A stretch of DNA of 64,000 nt, taken from NCBI RefSeq assembly GCF_023910625.1, contig NZ_JAAVVW010000003.1:1426001-1490000 (forward strand), given 5' to 3'. Position 1 is the first letter of the stretch; the number at the start of each line of letters is the position of its first letter. The position numbers and the translations under genes were made by a program. Origin of the DNA: Limnohabitans sp. (lineage in GTDB: Bacteria > Pseudomonadota > Gammaproteobacteria > Burkholderiales > Burkholderiaceae_C). This document shows, piece after piece, positions 32,867-41,921 of this stretch. The notes under the pieces were generated by a model. It had not been told where the DNA came from, made no database searches, and was given only the letters and a program-made list of their open reading frames with translations.

Positions 32867-32949
32867 GGGGAGGATTCTAACTGGCGCATGAAGGCCTTGT
32901 TCTGCCCTTTCATTGGGCCTCATGCCGATCCATCACCCACAAGAACAGC

Positions 32950-34326
32950 TCAAGCCAAATCTTCCACCCGATACATTGCAGCGGCTGCGGGGCCGCCTGT
33001 CCCCTGTGACAGCGAGGCCAAAGCGCGGGGCAAATCGTCTCCCCGCACACTTGACGTCAATGCCACCCAGGACTTTCGTTGGGGTTGATCCGTGTGTGGC
33101 ACTTGCAACAGGTGTTGCACCTCTACGCCATGCGCCTGCAGCCACCTGGGCCATTCAGCTTGAAGCGCCGGATCATCCACCCACTCAAACCGCAGGTAAT
33201 GCCTGGAGGCTACCTGGCCAATGGGTTGAATGGGCCAGCGCCGAACCGCACCTGCTTGCACCGAACGGTGCGGCACCCGCAACGCTGCCCTCCCGGCGTC
33301 ACCCGCAGCACCGCAACGGGCCACATCGATCAAATCGGCCACCACAGCAGACGCCGTGGTCTGCGAACCCGCACCGGCACCGTAATGAAAGGTCGGTCCT
33401 GCCGCATCGGTGTTCACCCAGATGCCGTTCATTGAACCTTGCACCTGCGCCAGCCAATGCGTCTGCGGCACCAAGGTCGGATGCACCCGCACCTCAATGG
33501 TATCCACCCCTTGCCGGGCAATGCCCAGCAATTTGATGCGGTAACCCAGCGCTTGGGAGCACACCATGTCCCAAGGGTCCAAAGCCGTGATGCCCTGCGC
33601 GTGCACCTGGCCAAATGGCACATCGGCCCCAAATGCATTGGCCGCCAGCAAGGCGGTTTTGTGGGCCGCATCAATGCCCTCGACATCGAAAGACGGATCG
33701 GCCTCGGCATAACCCAGTTCGGTGGCTTGGCGCAAGGACGCTTCAAAGGTCAAGCCTTCTTCCTGCATTTTGGACAGGATGAAATTGCTCGTGCCGTTCA
33801 CAATGCCCACCACCTCGTGGATGCGGTTGGCGGCCAAACCCTCGCGTAAAGCCTTGATGATGGGGATGCTCACCGCCACCGCAGCTTCATAGGCCACCAC
33901 CACGCCACGGGCATCTGCGGCTGCAAAAATTTCGGCCCCATGCTCGGCCAGCAAGGCCTTGTTGGCCGTGACCACATGCTTGCCTTGGGCGATGGCTTCC
34001 AGCACCAAGTCTTTGGCCAGACCCACACCGCCCATGACCTCCACCACCACATCGATGTCCGGGTGCCGCACCAAAACCCAGGGGTCACTCACCAGGGCCA
34101 CATCTGGCCCGACCACCTGCGCGGCCTTGTGCAAGTTGCGCGCAGAGGCCATGACCAGGCGGATGGACCGCCCGGCACGCTGGGCGATCAATTCGGCATT
34201 GCGTGCGAGCACCTGACAAGTGCCCGAGCCCACCACGCCAGTGCCGATCAAGCCCACACGCAAAGCGCCAAGGCACGATGCATCCGAAGCGTGAGGCGAT
34301 ACAGAAAGACAAGAATTTTGAAACAT
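32950..34326 (-). CDS. hom: Homoserine dehydrogenase
   Basis: 458 residues from ATG 34326, which has GGAG six bases upstream. NAD(P)-binding GLIGTGVVGSGT (26-37), VVEVMGGV, VTANKALLAEHG, and the catalytic region GTSNFILSKMQEEGLTFEAS, then DPSFDVEGIDAAHKTALLA. A C-terminal ACT-like region (HYLRFEWVDDPALQAEW) would bind threonine for feedback inhibition, though it is worn. It reduces aspartate semialdehyde to homoserine, the branch to threonine and methionine. A threonine-rich leader peptide lies upstream. Confidence 0.95.
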   Translation of the reverse strand: MFQNSCLSVSPHASDASCLGALRVGLIGTGVVGSGTCQVLARNAELIAQRAGRSIRLVMASARNLHKAAQVVGPDVALVSDPWVLVRHPDIDVVVEVMGGVGLAKDLVLEAIAQGKHVVTANKALLAEHGAEIFAAADARGVVVAYEAAVAVSIPIIKALREGLAANRIHEVVGIVNGTSNFILSKMQEEGLTFEASLRQATELGYAEADPSFDVEGIDAAHKTALLAANAFGADVPFGQVHAQGITALDPWDMVCSQALGYRIKLLGIARQGVDTIEVRVHPTLVPQTHWLAQVQGSMNGIWVNTDAAGPTFHYGAGAGSQTTASAVVADLIDVARCGAAGDAGRAALRVPHRSVQAGAVRRWPIQPIGQVASRHYLRFEWVDDPALQAEWPRWLQAHGVEVQHLLQVPHTDQPQRKSWVALTSSVRGDDLPRALASLSQGTGGPAAAAMYRVEDLA

Positions 34327-34334
34327 GCAAATCT

Positions 34335-34374
34335 CCAAACAGTAGAAGCCAGCTGCCGGGGCTGGTTTGTTTGG
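34335..34374 (-). promoter_or_regulatory. Hairpin covering the hom ribosome site
   Basis: On the minus strand CCAAACA (34374-34368) pairs with TGTTTGG (34341-34335), and inside it CCAGC pairs with GCTGG. The lower stem includes the first two bases of the GGAG ribosome site (34336-34333), so folding would hinder hom translation. A second stem, GGCCACC/GGTGGCC (34425-34400), overlaps the end of the leader peptide. Together they form a plausible translation-dependent switch. Confidence 0.5.
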
Positions 34375-34415
34375 AAATCCACCAGGGGGCAGCCAGGAAG
34401 GCCACCCGCGCGAAC

Positions 34416-34448
34416 TCAGGTGGCCGCGTTGGTTGTGGTGGTAATCAT
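34416..34448 (-). CDS. Threonine-rich leader peptide upstream of hom
   Basis: Ten codons from ATG 34448: M-I-T-T-T-T-N-A-A-T then TGA. Five of ten residues are Thr, four in a row, plus one Ile, as in the leader of the E. coli threonine operon. It ends 90 bases before the hom start. Ribosome stalling when charged threonyl-tRNA is scarce could melt the stem at 34400-34425 and affect the downstream hairpin. No clear ribosome site is seen before it. Confidence 0.55.
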   Translation of the reverse strand: MITTTTNAAT

Positions 34449-34592
34449 GCTGAACTGCTTTTGCAAACAAGTCCACGAAGACAGGCCGCGCGCAGATGGC
34501 GCGACAGCGATGCCTACGGGATGGATGACTACAAAAAAATTCAACATGACTTGGAGTTTATCGCACACGATCGTCCATCCACTGTCAAGACC

Positions 34593-34886
34593 TCAGACCA
34601 ACACCTGCTGGTCCAGCGCTTTGCTCCAATGCAAAACTTCCACGCTCTGGCGCAGCCCGCAAGTCCAGAAAGGGTCGGTCTGCATCAATTGATGGACGCT
34701 TTCTTTGGACTCGGACTCAACGATCCACAAGCCACCTTTGGGCACCTGCCCAAGCTGCTCGCGCAAACTGCCGGCCACGCGCACCTGCGCCTGATGTGCA
34801 GCTACCCAATCAATGTGGGCTTGCAAATGGGTGGCACGCAAAGCGCCCTGATCGGATCGATCGGTGAATAGAACTGCAAACAACAT
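34593..34886 (-). CDS. YciI-family protein
   Basis: 97 residues of the YCII ferredoxin-like fold: MLFAVLFTDRSD, then LQAHIDWVAAHQAQVRVAGSL (with the conserved His), then GGLWIVESESKESVHQLMQTDPF. Function is not established for most members; some have dehalogenase-like or hydrolase activity. It lies alone between hom and a phosphoesterase gene. Confidence 0.9.
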   Translation of the reverse strand: MLFAVLFTDRSDQGALRATHLQAHIDWVAAHQAQVRVAGSLREQLGQVPKGGLWIVESESKESVHQLMQTDPFWTCGLRQSVEVLHWSKALDQQVLV

Positions 34887-34903
34887 GATCAGTCCTCCTC
34901 AAT

Positions 34904-35707
34904 TCAAACCCTGAGCATCCACCCAGTTCTCAATGCATGCGCCCAATCAGGACGGTCGCGCTTTTCTGCCAAAAGCGCCATGGATTCATGGTCATAGGGC
35001 ACACTGATCAAATCACAACGCCAGTGCCCATTCGATTTTTCGACCACCGCATAACGTGCATCGGGGCTGCCGTTCTCTATGCGATGGAACGGGGAAAAGG
35101 GGTAAGGATGGTCGTCATCGTATGCAGGTAAGCCAACACTGCCCGGGTTGATGATGAGCAACTTAGAACTCAAGCGAACCACCCTGGGCACATGGCTGTG
35201 ACCGCAGGCCAGCAAGCTGATGTGTTCGGGTATTCGTCCTTCCAAACGCTCTTCAATCTCTGTCTCGCTTGCCAAGCGGGCCGCTTCGCCTTCGGGTGTT
35301 TCCAACAAATATTCGATGTCGCTGCGAGGACTGCCATGGCACAGCGCCACATCATGGCCCAATTGTTCAGGCCAAATTTGTGCCGTGTGCAGCCGGGGGT
35401 CCACCGAGTCAGCATGCAACGCCAACCAATTTTTGACCAACGGATTCAATTGACCTGATGTGTAGGCATCCGAAAAATTCTGACGCTCGATCGGCAAGCT
35501 CAATAACTGGCGCTCATGGTTACCTGCGACATGCAGCCATGGCAAATTTTGAAGTCGGGCTGCGGTCTCAAGGGGAAGCAATGGGCCACTCAAGCTGTCA
35601 CCCAAATTCACCACACACTGAATTTCCCGGTGACTCATGTCGGCAATCACGGCGTCTAAAGCCGCCAAATTGCCATGAATATCTGAAACAAATGCCAAAC
35701 GCATCAC
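34904..35707 (-). CDS. Metallophosphoesterase (calcineurin-like, YfcE/MJ0936 type)
   Basis: 267 residues. Metal-binding motifs are in order: SDIHGN (D9, H11), NLGDSLSGP, HVAGNHERQ, CHGSPRS and ACGHSHVPRVV. The C-terminus has NPGSVGLPAYD, as in the phosphodiesterase branch of the family. It hydrolyses phosphate esters in the cytoplasm; the substrate is unknown. Confidence 0.92.
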   Translation of the reverse strand: MMRLAFVSDIHGNLAALDAVIADMSHREIQCVVNLGDSLSGPLLPLETAARLQNLPWLHVAGNHERQLLSLPIERQNFSDAYTSGQLNPLVKNWLALHADSVDPRLHTAQIWPEQLGHDVALCHGSPRSDIEYLLETPEGEAARLASETEIEERLEGRIPEHISLLACGHSHVPRVVRLSSKLLIINPGSVGLPAYDDDHPYPFSPFHRIENGSPDARYAVVEKSNGHWRCDLISVPYDHESMALLAEKRDRPDWAHALRTGWMLRV

Positions 35708-35725
35708 GCCCCCTCTTGTTATGGT

Positions 35726-37156
35726 TTAACCCCGTCCGGCAACCCAACCATGACCGGCTTGCGTCAGTCTGTATTTTTGCAAGCGGCTGTTGGGTTTATC
35801 GGGCACTGTCATCTCCAGCACACCCAAAGCCAACGCCACTTGCTGGTAATGCGTACGGAAATGTTTCTCATCTTTCAGACCCAAAGCGCTCATCAACTCA
35901 ACGCGACTCATCTCGCCCTTGAGCAACTTCAACATACGCACCACTTCGGGGGTGACTTCGGGGGTGACTTCGGGGGTGACTTGGGCCTCGACTTGTTCGG
36001 TCTGTCCCTGTCCCGCCCTGAGCACCTTCAAATAGGCCGGGTCAAACGGGAACTCCAGCCACATGTCGTAAGGGTCATAGCGCAGCACAGGTTTGGGCGT
36101 GCCCGCCGCTTCGCAAGCCGCAAAAATCCGCTCCACCCCACGGCCCCAGGCCTCAATCTCGCCCGCTCTGAAAAAAGCATTCGCAATCGCCGGGTTGTAT
36201 GGGCTGGACGAATGCGCGCCCAGCAGCGTGTCCAGCGTCCAGCCCTCGGGCAACACAGCGGGGTTCCACATGCGCAAGCGGTCTTCGTACACCCGAATCT
36301 GCACGGGCGCGGCCACCGCATAGTCGCGGTGCACCAGTGCATTCAGCAGTGCTTCGCGCAGCGCCGCACGCGGCACCGGAAAGGTCTCCACCCGCACAAT
36401 GCCGTCGTACGAGATCACCGCCTTCAGGTATTTGGTCAGCAACAAATCCAGCGTGTTCTTGACTTGGTGGAACAAATCGCCCTCCACCTCGTCGTGGTAC
36501 AGCAGCTCGGTCTCAGACTCAAAAAAACCCACCTTCACAAAGGCCCCGGTCACAAAGCGCTGCGGGTCGGCCGCAAACAACAAGGCCGTGGCACGTTTGA
36601 AATACGCGCCTTCTTTCAGCCGCAACTTGTCCAGCAAATGGGCATCGCTGTCCGCAGAGGTATAGGCCAGCGTCTCGGCATCGAGCCGCCCGCTGCGCTG
36701 GGCCAACTGGCGAAACCGCGCCATGGCCGGGGCCGAAACATCGTCCAGGCTGAACTGGGGCAGCGGCACGCCGTCCCAAGTGCGGCCATGGCGACCTAAC
36801 AAAAACCGGTCCAGCGCCGCACCTTTGAGTTCTTGCAGCGTACTGCCGCTGCGCATGTAGTAATGGCCCCGGTAGCTGATCGGGTTGGGGTAAGCCTGCA
36901 CCACCACCTCTAGGTAAGGCAAGTCAGCTTCGGTGTGCAGATTCACATCCACCACGATCCCCAGCAGGTCGCGCACCTTGTTGGGCAAGTCTTCCAGCAG
37001 CTTGGCGGCATCAGGCGCGCCGACCACTTGGCCCTTGTCGTTCACCCCCAGCAGCAAGCGCCCGCCTTGCGCATTGGCAAAGCCGCACACCCAACGCAGA
37101 TAGTCATCGCGCCAGGTTTCTTTCCATTCGGTGTGCTGAGATTCTTGCTTGAACAT
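35726..37156 (-). CDS. AlbA_2 (Schlafen-like)-domain ATP-binding regulator-type protein
   Basis: 476 residues from ATG 37156; an upstream ATG 37198 has weaker support. The N-terminal AlbA_2/Schlafen domain begins HTEWKETWRDDYLRWVCGFA and GGRLLLGVNDKGQVVG; a GHKL-like C-terminal part has PRAALREALLNALVHRDY and GRGVERIFAACE. It ends in a winged helix (LMSALGLKDEKHFRTHYQQV). A run of 12-base repeats gives TPEV three times (near 35942-35978). Such proteins are often found by defence or stress genes, with unclear function. Confidence 0.85.
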   Translation of the reverse strand: MFKQESQHTEWKETWRDDYLRWVCGFANAQGGRLLLGVNDKGQVVGAPDAAKLLEDLPNKVRDLLGIVVDVNLHTEADLPYLEVVVQAYPNPISYRGHYYMRSGSTLQELKGAALDRFLLGRHGRTWDGVPLPQFSLDDVSAPAMARFRQLAQRSGRLDAETLAYTSADSDAHLLDKLRLKEGAYFKRATALLFAADPQRFVTGAFVKVGFFESETELLYHDEVEGDLFHQVKNTLDLLLTKYLKAVISYDGIVRVETFPVPRAALREALLNALVHRDYAVAAPVQIRVYEDRLRMWNPAVLPEGWTLDTLLGAHSSSPYNPAIANAFFRAGEIEAWGRGVERIFAACEAAGTPKPVLRYDPYDMWLEFPFDPAYLKVLRAGQGQTEQVEAQVTPEVTPEVTPEVVRMLKLLKGEMSRVELMSALGLKDEKHFRTHYQQVALALGVLEMTVPDKPNSRLQKYRLTQAGHGWVAGRG

Positions 37157-37181
37157 CGCGCCATTTTGACAGGCAACGCTT

Positions 37182-38237
37182 TCAATCCTGCTCCGCAAAC
37201 CCCTGAAAACACGCTTTCAGTTCATGCATCCAGCGGTGCTTGTCTTCTTCTGCCGCGAAGCTCGCCTCAATGCTGTTGGCGGCCAATTTGTAGGCTTGCT
37301 GGGCGTTCAGGTGCAGCGCGGCAAAAGTCTGCAGGTAGTTGTCGTTCAGGTAGCCCCCAAAGTAAGCCGGGTCATCCGAATTGATGGTCACGCACAGACC
37401 AGCGTCCAGCATCTGCCCCAGGTTGTGATCGGCCAGGTTTTTGAACACACACAGCTTGAGGTTGGACAGCGGGCACACCGTGAGCGGCATCTGTTCTTCA
37501 GCCAGTCGCTTCATCAGCGCAGCATCGTGGATGGCTTGCACGCCGTGGTCGATGCGCTCGACTTTCAGCACGTCCAAGGCGCTCCAGATGTAGGCGGGTG
37601 GACCTTCTTCGCCCGCGTGGGCCACGACATGCAGGCCCAGTTCACGGGCACGGGCGAAGGCGCGGGCAAACTTTTCGGGCGGGTGGCCCAGCTCGCTCGA
37701 ATCCAGCCCCACGCCGATGAAGTGTTCGCGCCAGGGCATGGCTTCTTCGAGTGTGGCCAAAGCGTCGTCTTCAGGCAGGTGGCGCAAGAAACACAAGATC
37801 AAATCGGCGCTGATGTTCAGTCGTGTGCGCGCATCGCGGCAGGCGCGGTGCAGGCCTTCGATGACCGCGCCCATGGCCACGCCGCGTGCGGTGTGGGTTT
37901 GCGGGTCAAAAAACAGCTCGGCCCTCACCACATGGTCGGCGGCGGCTTTTTCAAAATACGCCCAGGCCATGTCGTAAAAGTCTTGCTCGTGCAGCAGCAC
38001 GCTGGCCCCGGCGTAATACAGGTCCAGAAAACTTTGCAGGTTGGTGAAGGCATAGGCGCTGCGCAAGGCGGCCACGTCGGCATAAGGCAGTTGCACACCG
38101 TTGCGCTTGGCCAGCACAAAAATCAGCTCGGGCTCCAAAGAGCCTTCGATGTGGATGTGCAGCTCGGCCTTGGGCATGGCGCGCAGCAACTCGGGCAAAC
38201 GCGAATGGGAAACCGCGTGGACTTTGAACATGCTCAT
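37182..38237 (-). CDS. Adenosine-deaminase-superfamily enzyme, probable adenine deaminase
   Basis: 351 residues. Zinc ligands and catalytic residues are in PKAELHIHIEGS (22-33), HAGEEGPP (His and Glu), ERIDHGVQAI (His) and TINSDDPAYFGGYLNDNY (Asp pair). The SDDPAYFGGY form is typical of the adenine deaminase branch (yeast Aah1 type), while adenosine deaminases usually have NTDDP. It would turn adenine into hypoxanthine for XdhAB. It overlaps the upstream small gene by ATGA. Confidence 0.9.
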   Translation of the reverse strand: MSMFKVHAVSHSRLPELLRAMPKAELHIHIEGSLEPELIFVLAKRNGVQLPYADVAALRSAYAFTNLQSFLDLYYAGASVLLHEQDFYDMAWAYFEKAAADHVVRAELFFDPQTHTARGVAMGAVIEGLHRACRDARTRLNISADLILCFLRHLPEDDALATLEEAMPWREHFIGVGLDSSELGHPPEKFARAFARARELGLHVVAHAGEEGPPAYIWSALDVLKVERIDHGVQAIHDAALMKRLAEEQMPLTVCPLSNLKLCVFKNLADHNLGQMLDAGLCVTINSDDPAYFGGYLNDNYLQTFAALHLNAQQAYKLAANSIEASFAAEEDKHRWMHELKACFQGFAEQD

Positions 38238-38458
38238 TCCTCCTTGAAAAACGCTGCCCGAATCAGGGATTCGTCCAGTTGGTCAAACGTGGTGTTGTGC
38301 CGATCGGTCAAAGGGCCACCGCCGGGCATCACCTGACCCGACGGCCCGTAACCCACAGCCTTGAACTTCCACTGGCCTTGGATCCACTTGAAGTTGCCCA
38401 GATGCAGGCCGGCGGGGTTGTGCAGGGCGTAAACGCCTTGGTTGACTTTCTCGATCAT
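38234..38458 (-). CDS. Small conserved protein of unknown function, coupled to adenine deaminase
   Basis: 74 residues from ATG 38458: MIEKVNQGVYALHNPAGLHL, then GNFKWIQGQWKFKAVGYG and GGGPLTDRHNTTFDQLDE. No known motif recognised; it is soluble and lacks Cys. Overlap with the deaminase start and 25-base distance from the BenE-like gene suggest one operon with a purine role. Confidence 0.7.
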   Translation of the reverse strand: MIEKVNQGVYALHNPAGLHLGNFKWIQGQWKFKAVGYGPSGQVMPGGGPLTDRHNTTFDQLDESLIRAAFFKEE

Positions 38459-38483
38459 GCGTCCATCCATCCGTATCTGCCCA

Positions 38484-39710
38484 TCAGGCCTTGCGAAAGT
38501 CGCCCCGTTCCATCCACCACGACACCGCAAACCCGACCACCAAACCCCAGAAGGCCGCGCCGATGTTGAACAGGCCGATATCGGCCACCGTGACCAGCAG
38601 GCTGACCAAAGCGCCCAGTGAGAACTTGCCCGCACCAAACGAGGCCACAAACGCGCCTTGCAGCACCCGCAACATGGCCAGACCACCCAGCACCATGATG
38701 AATTCTTTGGGTGCGGCCAGCATCAAGCCGGTGAAGGTGGGCGCCATCAGGCCGAACATCAGCGCCAGCGCGCCGAACATCAGTGCCCCGGTGTAGTGGC
38801 GCGGTTTCTCGCCAGAAGAAGTGAGCAAGCCATTGGTCGGACCCGTCAGGCAAGTGCTAACGGCACCGAACACTGCACTCACGGCTGCGCCCACACCGCA
38901 GGCCACGGCAATGGCGTTCACAGGTGGCTCATGCCCCGCGTTTTTGAGCACCGCCACGCCCTGCCCGTTTTGCACCACCAGCACCGTGATGGCCAAGGGC
39001 ACCACCAACTCCAGCATAGCCGCCCACGACCACACCGGGGCCTGGATGACGGGCTGCGCCAAAGTCAATTGCCCCACAGCAGCGGCGTCCAGCCTGCCAG
39101 ACAGTGCCACGGCCAAAGCCCCCACCAACAAAGCCCCAATAACGGGAGGCAAGCGCTTGCCCCAATCAGCCTTGGCCGAGAGCAACAAAAATACGGCCAC
39201 CATCGGGGCCGCAATCGCCACATCGCTTTGCAGCGCCCGCACGATATCGAGGCCAAAGCGCAAGAACACCCCGGCCACCATGCCCATGACAATCGGCATG
39301 GGCAGCGCCGCCATGACGCGCTTGACCCAGCCCGTCAGCCCCAACACCAGCACCAAAGCGCTGGTCACATAAAAGGCACCGATCACCTCGGGAAAGGTCA
39401 GGTGCTGCAAGGCCGGGCCGACCAGCACAGTGCCCGGAATCGTCCAGCCAAACGCCAGCGGCGTGGTATAGCGCCAACTCATGAACAAGGTGACCAGGCC
39501 GTTGACAAAGAACACCCCGAACACCCAGGACGCCAGCTCTTGGGGCGAGAGGCCTCCCCCGGTGCCCACCGACAAAATGATGGCCACCGGGCCGGTGGCG
39601 GCAAAGATAAAACCGATCAGCGCGTTGGCGGCATAGGTGCTGCCAAAGTCAGACACGATTTGCCGCCAGCTTCTGCGGGCGGCGGTGGGGGCTTCGAGGT
39701 GGTTGAACAA
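38484..39710 (-). CDS. BenE-family inner-membrane transporter
   Basis: 408 residues with about 11-12 membrane segments. FGSTYAANALIGFIFAATGP near the start, FVNGLVTLFMSWRYTTPLAF and CGVGAAVSAVFGAVSTCLTGPTNG are family hallmarks of the benzoate/H+ symporter (BenE) group, related to purine/xanthine permeases. The operon with the adenine-deaminase-type gene makes a purine or related base a possible substrate; benzoate cannot be excluded. Confidence 0.88.
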   Translation of the reverse strand: MFNHLEAPTAARRSWRQIVSDFGSTYAANALIGFIFAATGPVAIILSVGTGGGLSPQELASWVFGVFFVNGLVTLFMSWRYTTPLAFGWTIPGTVLVGPALQHLTFPEVIGAFYVTSALVLVLGLTGWVKRVMAALPMPIVMGMVAGVFLRFGLDIVRALQSDVAIAAPMVAVFLLLSAKADWGKRLPPVIGALLVGALAVALSGRLDAAAVGQLTLAQPVIQAPVWSWAAMLELVVPLAITVLVVQNGQGVAVLKNAGHEPPVNAIAVACGVGAAVSAVFGAVSTCLTGPTNGLLTSSGEKPRHYTGALMFGALALMFGLMAPTFTGLMLAAPKEFIMVLGGLAMLRVLQGAFVASFGAGKFSLGALVSLLVTVADIGLFNIGAAFWGLVVGFAVSWWMERGDFRKA

Positions 39711-39751
39711 AGCTTGGGCCTTGGTGGTGTAGGCAAGGGGCTCAGGGTATC

Positions 39752-39784
39752 AAAAAAAAGCCGCCCGTTTTGCAACGGGCGGCC
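39752..39784 (-). terminator. Strong terminator of the Bmp importer operon
   Basis: GGCCGCCCGTT-GCAA-AACGGGCGGC then eight U on the minus strand, 30 bases after the stop of the Bmp lipoprotein gene. Confidence 0.92.
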
Positions 39785-39815
39785 AGTCAGATCACTTCAA
39801 AGTGAAGGGGGCAGC

Positions 39816-40952
39816 TCACTTCTTGCCCGGGATCTTGCCTTCCACGCCCTTGACGTAGAACATCACGCCGCCCAAGAACTTGTCGTCGGCGACCGCGTCT
39901 TTGGCCAGCATTTCCTTACCGGCCTGGTCCACGATCGGGCCTTTCCAGATGGAGAATGTGCCGTCTTTCAGACCGGCTTTGATCTCAGCGATGCGCTTTT
40001 TGGTGTCTTCTGGCACGTCAGCGGCCACGTTGACCATCTCGATCGCGCCTTCTTTCACGCCCCACCAGCTCGAACCGGTGCTCCACTTGCCTTCCAGGGC
40101 TTCACCCACGGCCTTGACGTAGTAGGGGCCCCAGTTGATCACGGCCGAGCCCAAGTGGGCTTTGGGGCCGTAGGCGGTCATGTCCGAATCCCAGCCAAAG
40201 CCACGCTTGCCCATTTTTTCGGCGGTCTGCAGCACAGCCGACGAGTCGGTGTTTTGCATCAGCACGTCCGCGCCGCCGTTGATCAGCGAGGTGGCGGCTT
40301 CGGACTCTTTCGGTGGGTTGAACCACTCATTGACCCAGACCACTTTGGTCTTGATTTTGGGGTTCACCGACTGCGCGCCCATGGTGTAGCTGTTGATGTT
40401 GCGAATCACCTCGGGGATTGGGATGGAAGCCACCACGCCCAAAACGTTGGTCTTGGTCATCTTGCCGGCAATCACGCCAGCCATGTAAGCGCCTTCGTAG
40501 GTGCGGCTGTCGTAAGTGCGCATGTTCTCGGCGGTTTTGTAGCCGGTGGCGTGCTCAAACTTGACGCCCTTGTTGTCTGCAGCGACTTTGAGCATGGGCT
40601 CCATGTAGCCGAACGTGGTGCCAAAAATCAGCTTGTTGCCTTGGGCCGCCATGTCGCGGATCACGCGCTCGGCATCAGCGCTTTCTGGCACTTTTTCAAC
40701 GAAGGTGGTGACCACTTTGTCGCCGAAGGCTTTTTCGATTTCTTTGCGACCGTTGTCGTGCGCAAAAGTCCAGCCGCCGTCGCCCACAGGGCCGACATAG
40801 GCAAACGCGATCTTCAAAGGCTCAGGCTTGGCCGCAGCGGGTGCTTCAGCTTTGGGAGCTTCTTCTTTTTTGCCACAGCCGACCAGTGCGGCGGCGGCCA
40901 CAGCGGTCAGGGCCACCATCTTGACGATGGATCGCTTGGAGAGGTCTGTCAT
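39816..40952 (-). CDS. Bmp-family substrate-binding lipoprotein of the purine/nucleoside importer
   Basis: 378 residues with a lipoprotein signal (ALTAVAAAALVGC, lipid on Cys26). Mature fold: FAYVGPVGDGGWTFAHDNGR, ATGYKTAENMRTYDSRTYEG, VWVNEWFNPPKESEAA and QNTDSSAVLQTAEKMGKRGF. It hands nucleosides or purine bases to the two permeases encoded upstream (40998-43006). It differs from 31719-32804 mainly in being lipid-anchored; the two are clearly paralogous. Confidence 0.94.
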   Translation of the reverse strand: MTDLSKRSIVKMVALTAVAAAALVGCGKKEEAPKAEAPAAAKPEPLKIAFAYVGPVGDGGWTFAHDNGRKEIEKAFGDKVVTTFVEKVPESADAERVIRDMAAQGNKLIFGTTFGYMEPMLKVAADNKGVKFEHATGYKTAENMRTYDSRTYEGAYMAGVIAGKMTKTNVLGVVASIPIPEVIRNINSYTMGAQSVNPKIKTKVVWVNEWFNPPKESEAATSLINGGADVLMQNTDSSAVLQTAEKMGKRGFGWDSDMTAYGPKAHLGSAVINWGPYYVKAVGEALEGKWSTGSSWWGVKEGAIEMVNVAADVPEDTKKRIAEIKAGLKDGTFSIWKGPIVDQAGKEMLAKDAVADDKFLGGVMFYVKGVEGKIPGKK

Positions 40953-40997
40953 GTCATGTCCTTTGGAACAGGGTTACGGGGGGTTGAAAAAAAGCAA

Positions 40998-41921
40998 TTA
41001 TGAACCGGGATAAAAGGGCTTGCCCAGCGAGGCTGGCATGTTCACGCGAATCCAGGTGGGGTTGCGCGAGATCAGGGCCAGCACCACGATGGTGGCGATG
41101 TAGGGCAGCGCCGTGAGCAACTGGCTGGGCACTTGCACGCCCACGCCCTGCAAATGGAACTGCAGCATGGTCACGCCACCAAACAGGTAAGCCCCAAGCA
41201 ATACACGTGCCGGACGCCAGGTGGCAAAGGTGGTCAAAGCCAAGGCGATCCAGCCCTTGCCCGCCACCATGCCCTCGACCCACAGCGGGGTGTAGATCAC
41301 CGAGATGTAGGCCCCGGCCAAACCACACAAAGCGCCCCCGGCCACCACCGCCGCCAAACGGATGCGGCGCACCGGGTAGCCCAAAGCGTGCGCCGAAGCG
41401 GGCGACTCGCCCACGGCGCGCAGCACCAAACCGGTGCGGCTTTTGTACAGGAACCAAATCAGGGCCAAAACCAGCGCCATCGCCCCATAAACGAGCGGGT
41501 GCTGCTTGAACAAAGCAGGCCCCACCAGCGGGATGTCGGCCAGATAAGGCACCGCAAAATGGGGCCGGTCCGGCAGCTTTTCCTTCACATAACCAATGCC
41601 CACAAAGGCCGAAAAACCCACGCCAAACAAACTCAGCGCCAGACCCGTGGCGTACTGGTTGGTGTTCAGCCAAATCACCAGCACCCCAAAAATGGCCGCC
41701 AGCACCGCGCCCGCGCCCATTCCCGCCGCAAAGCCCAGCCAGTCGTTGCCAGTGTGTACCACGGCCGCAAAACCGGCAATCGCCGCGCACAGCATCAGGC
41801 CCTCAGCGCCCAGGTTCACCACCCCGGCTTTTTCATTGATCAGCAAACCCAAAGCGGCAATGGCCAGCACCGTACCCGCATTCAGGGTGGCGGCGATCAG
41901 CAATGCATACGACTCCATCAC
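40998..41921 (-). CDS. ABC importer permease (NupQ/YufQ-like), second subunit
   Basis: 307 residues with about eight membrane segments of the BPD_transp_2 type: GLLINEKAGVVNLGAEGLML near the start, LNTNQYATGLALSLFGVGF and SPASAHALGYPVRRIRLAAV. It forms the channel with the product of 41918-43006. ATGA-type overlap with that gene. Confidence 0.94.
   Translation of the reverse strand: MMESYALLIAATLNAGTVLAIAALGLLINEKAGVVNLGAEGLMLCAAIAGFAAVVHTGNDWLGFAAGMGAGAVLAAIFGVLVIWLNTNQYATGLALSLFGVGFSAFVGIGYVKEKLPDRPHFAVPYLADIPLVGPALFKQHPLVYGAMALVLALIWFLYKSRTGLVLRAVGESPASAHALGYPVRRIRLAAVVAGGALCGLAGAYISVIYTPLWVEGMVAGKGWIALALTTFATWRPARVLLGAYLFGGVTMLQFHLQGVGVQVPSQLLTALPYIATIVVLALISRNPTWIRVNMPASLGKPFYPGS

Noticed and set aside
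38658-41003. 781-codon plus-strand frame opposite the BenE and Bmp genes
   Set aside because: Crosses two real genes, their terminator and the intergenic gap on the other strand; His/Gln/Arg-rich with no domain.
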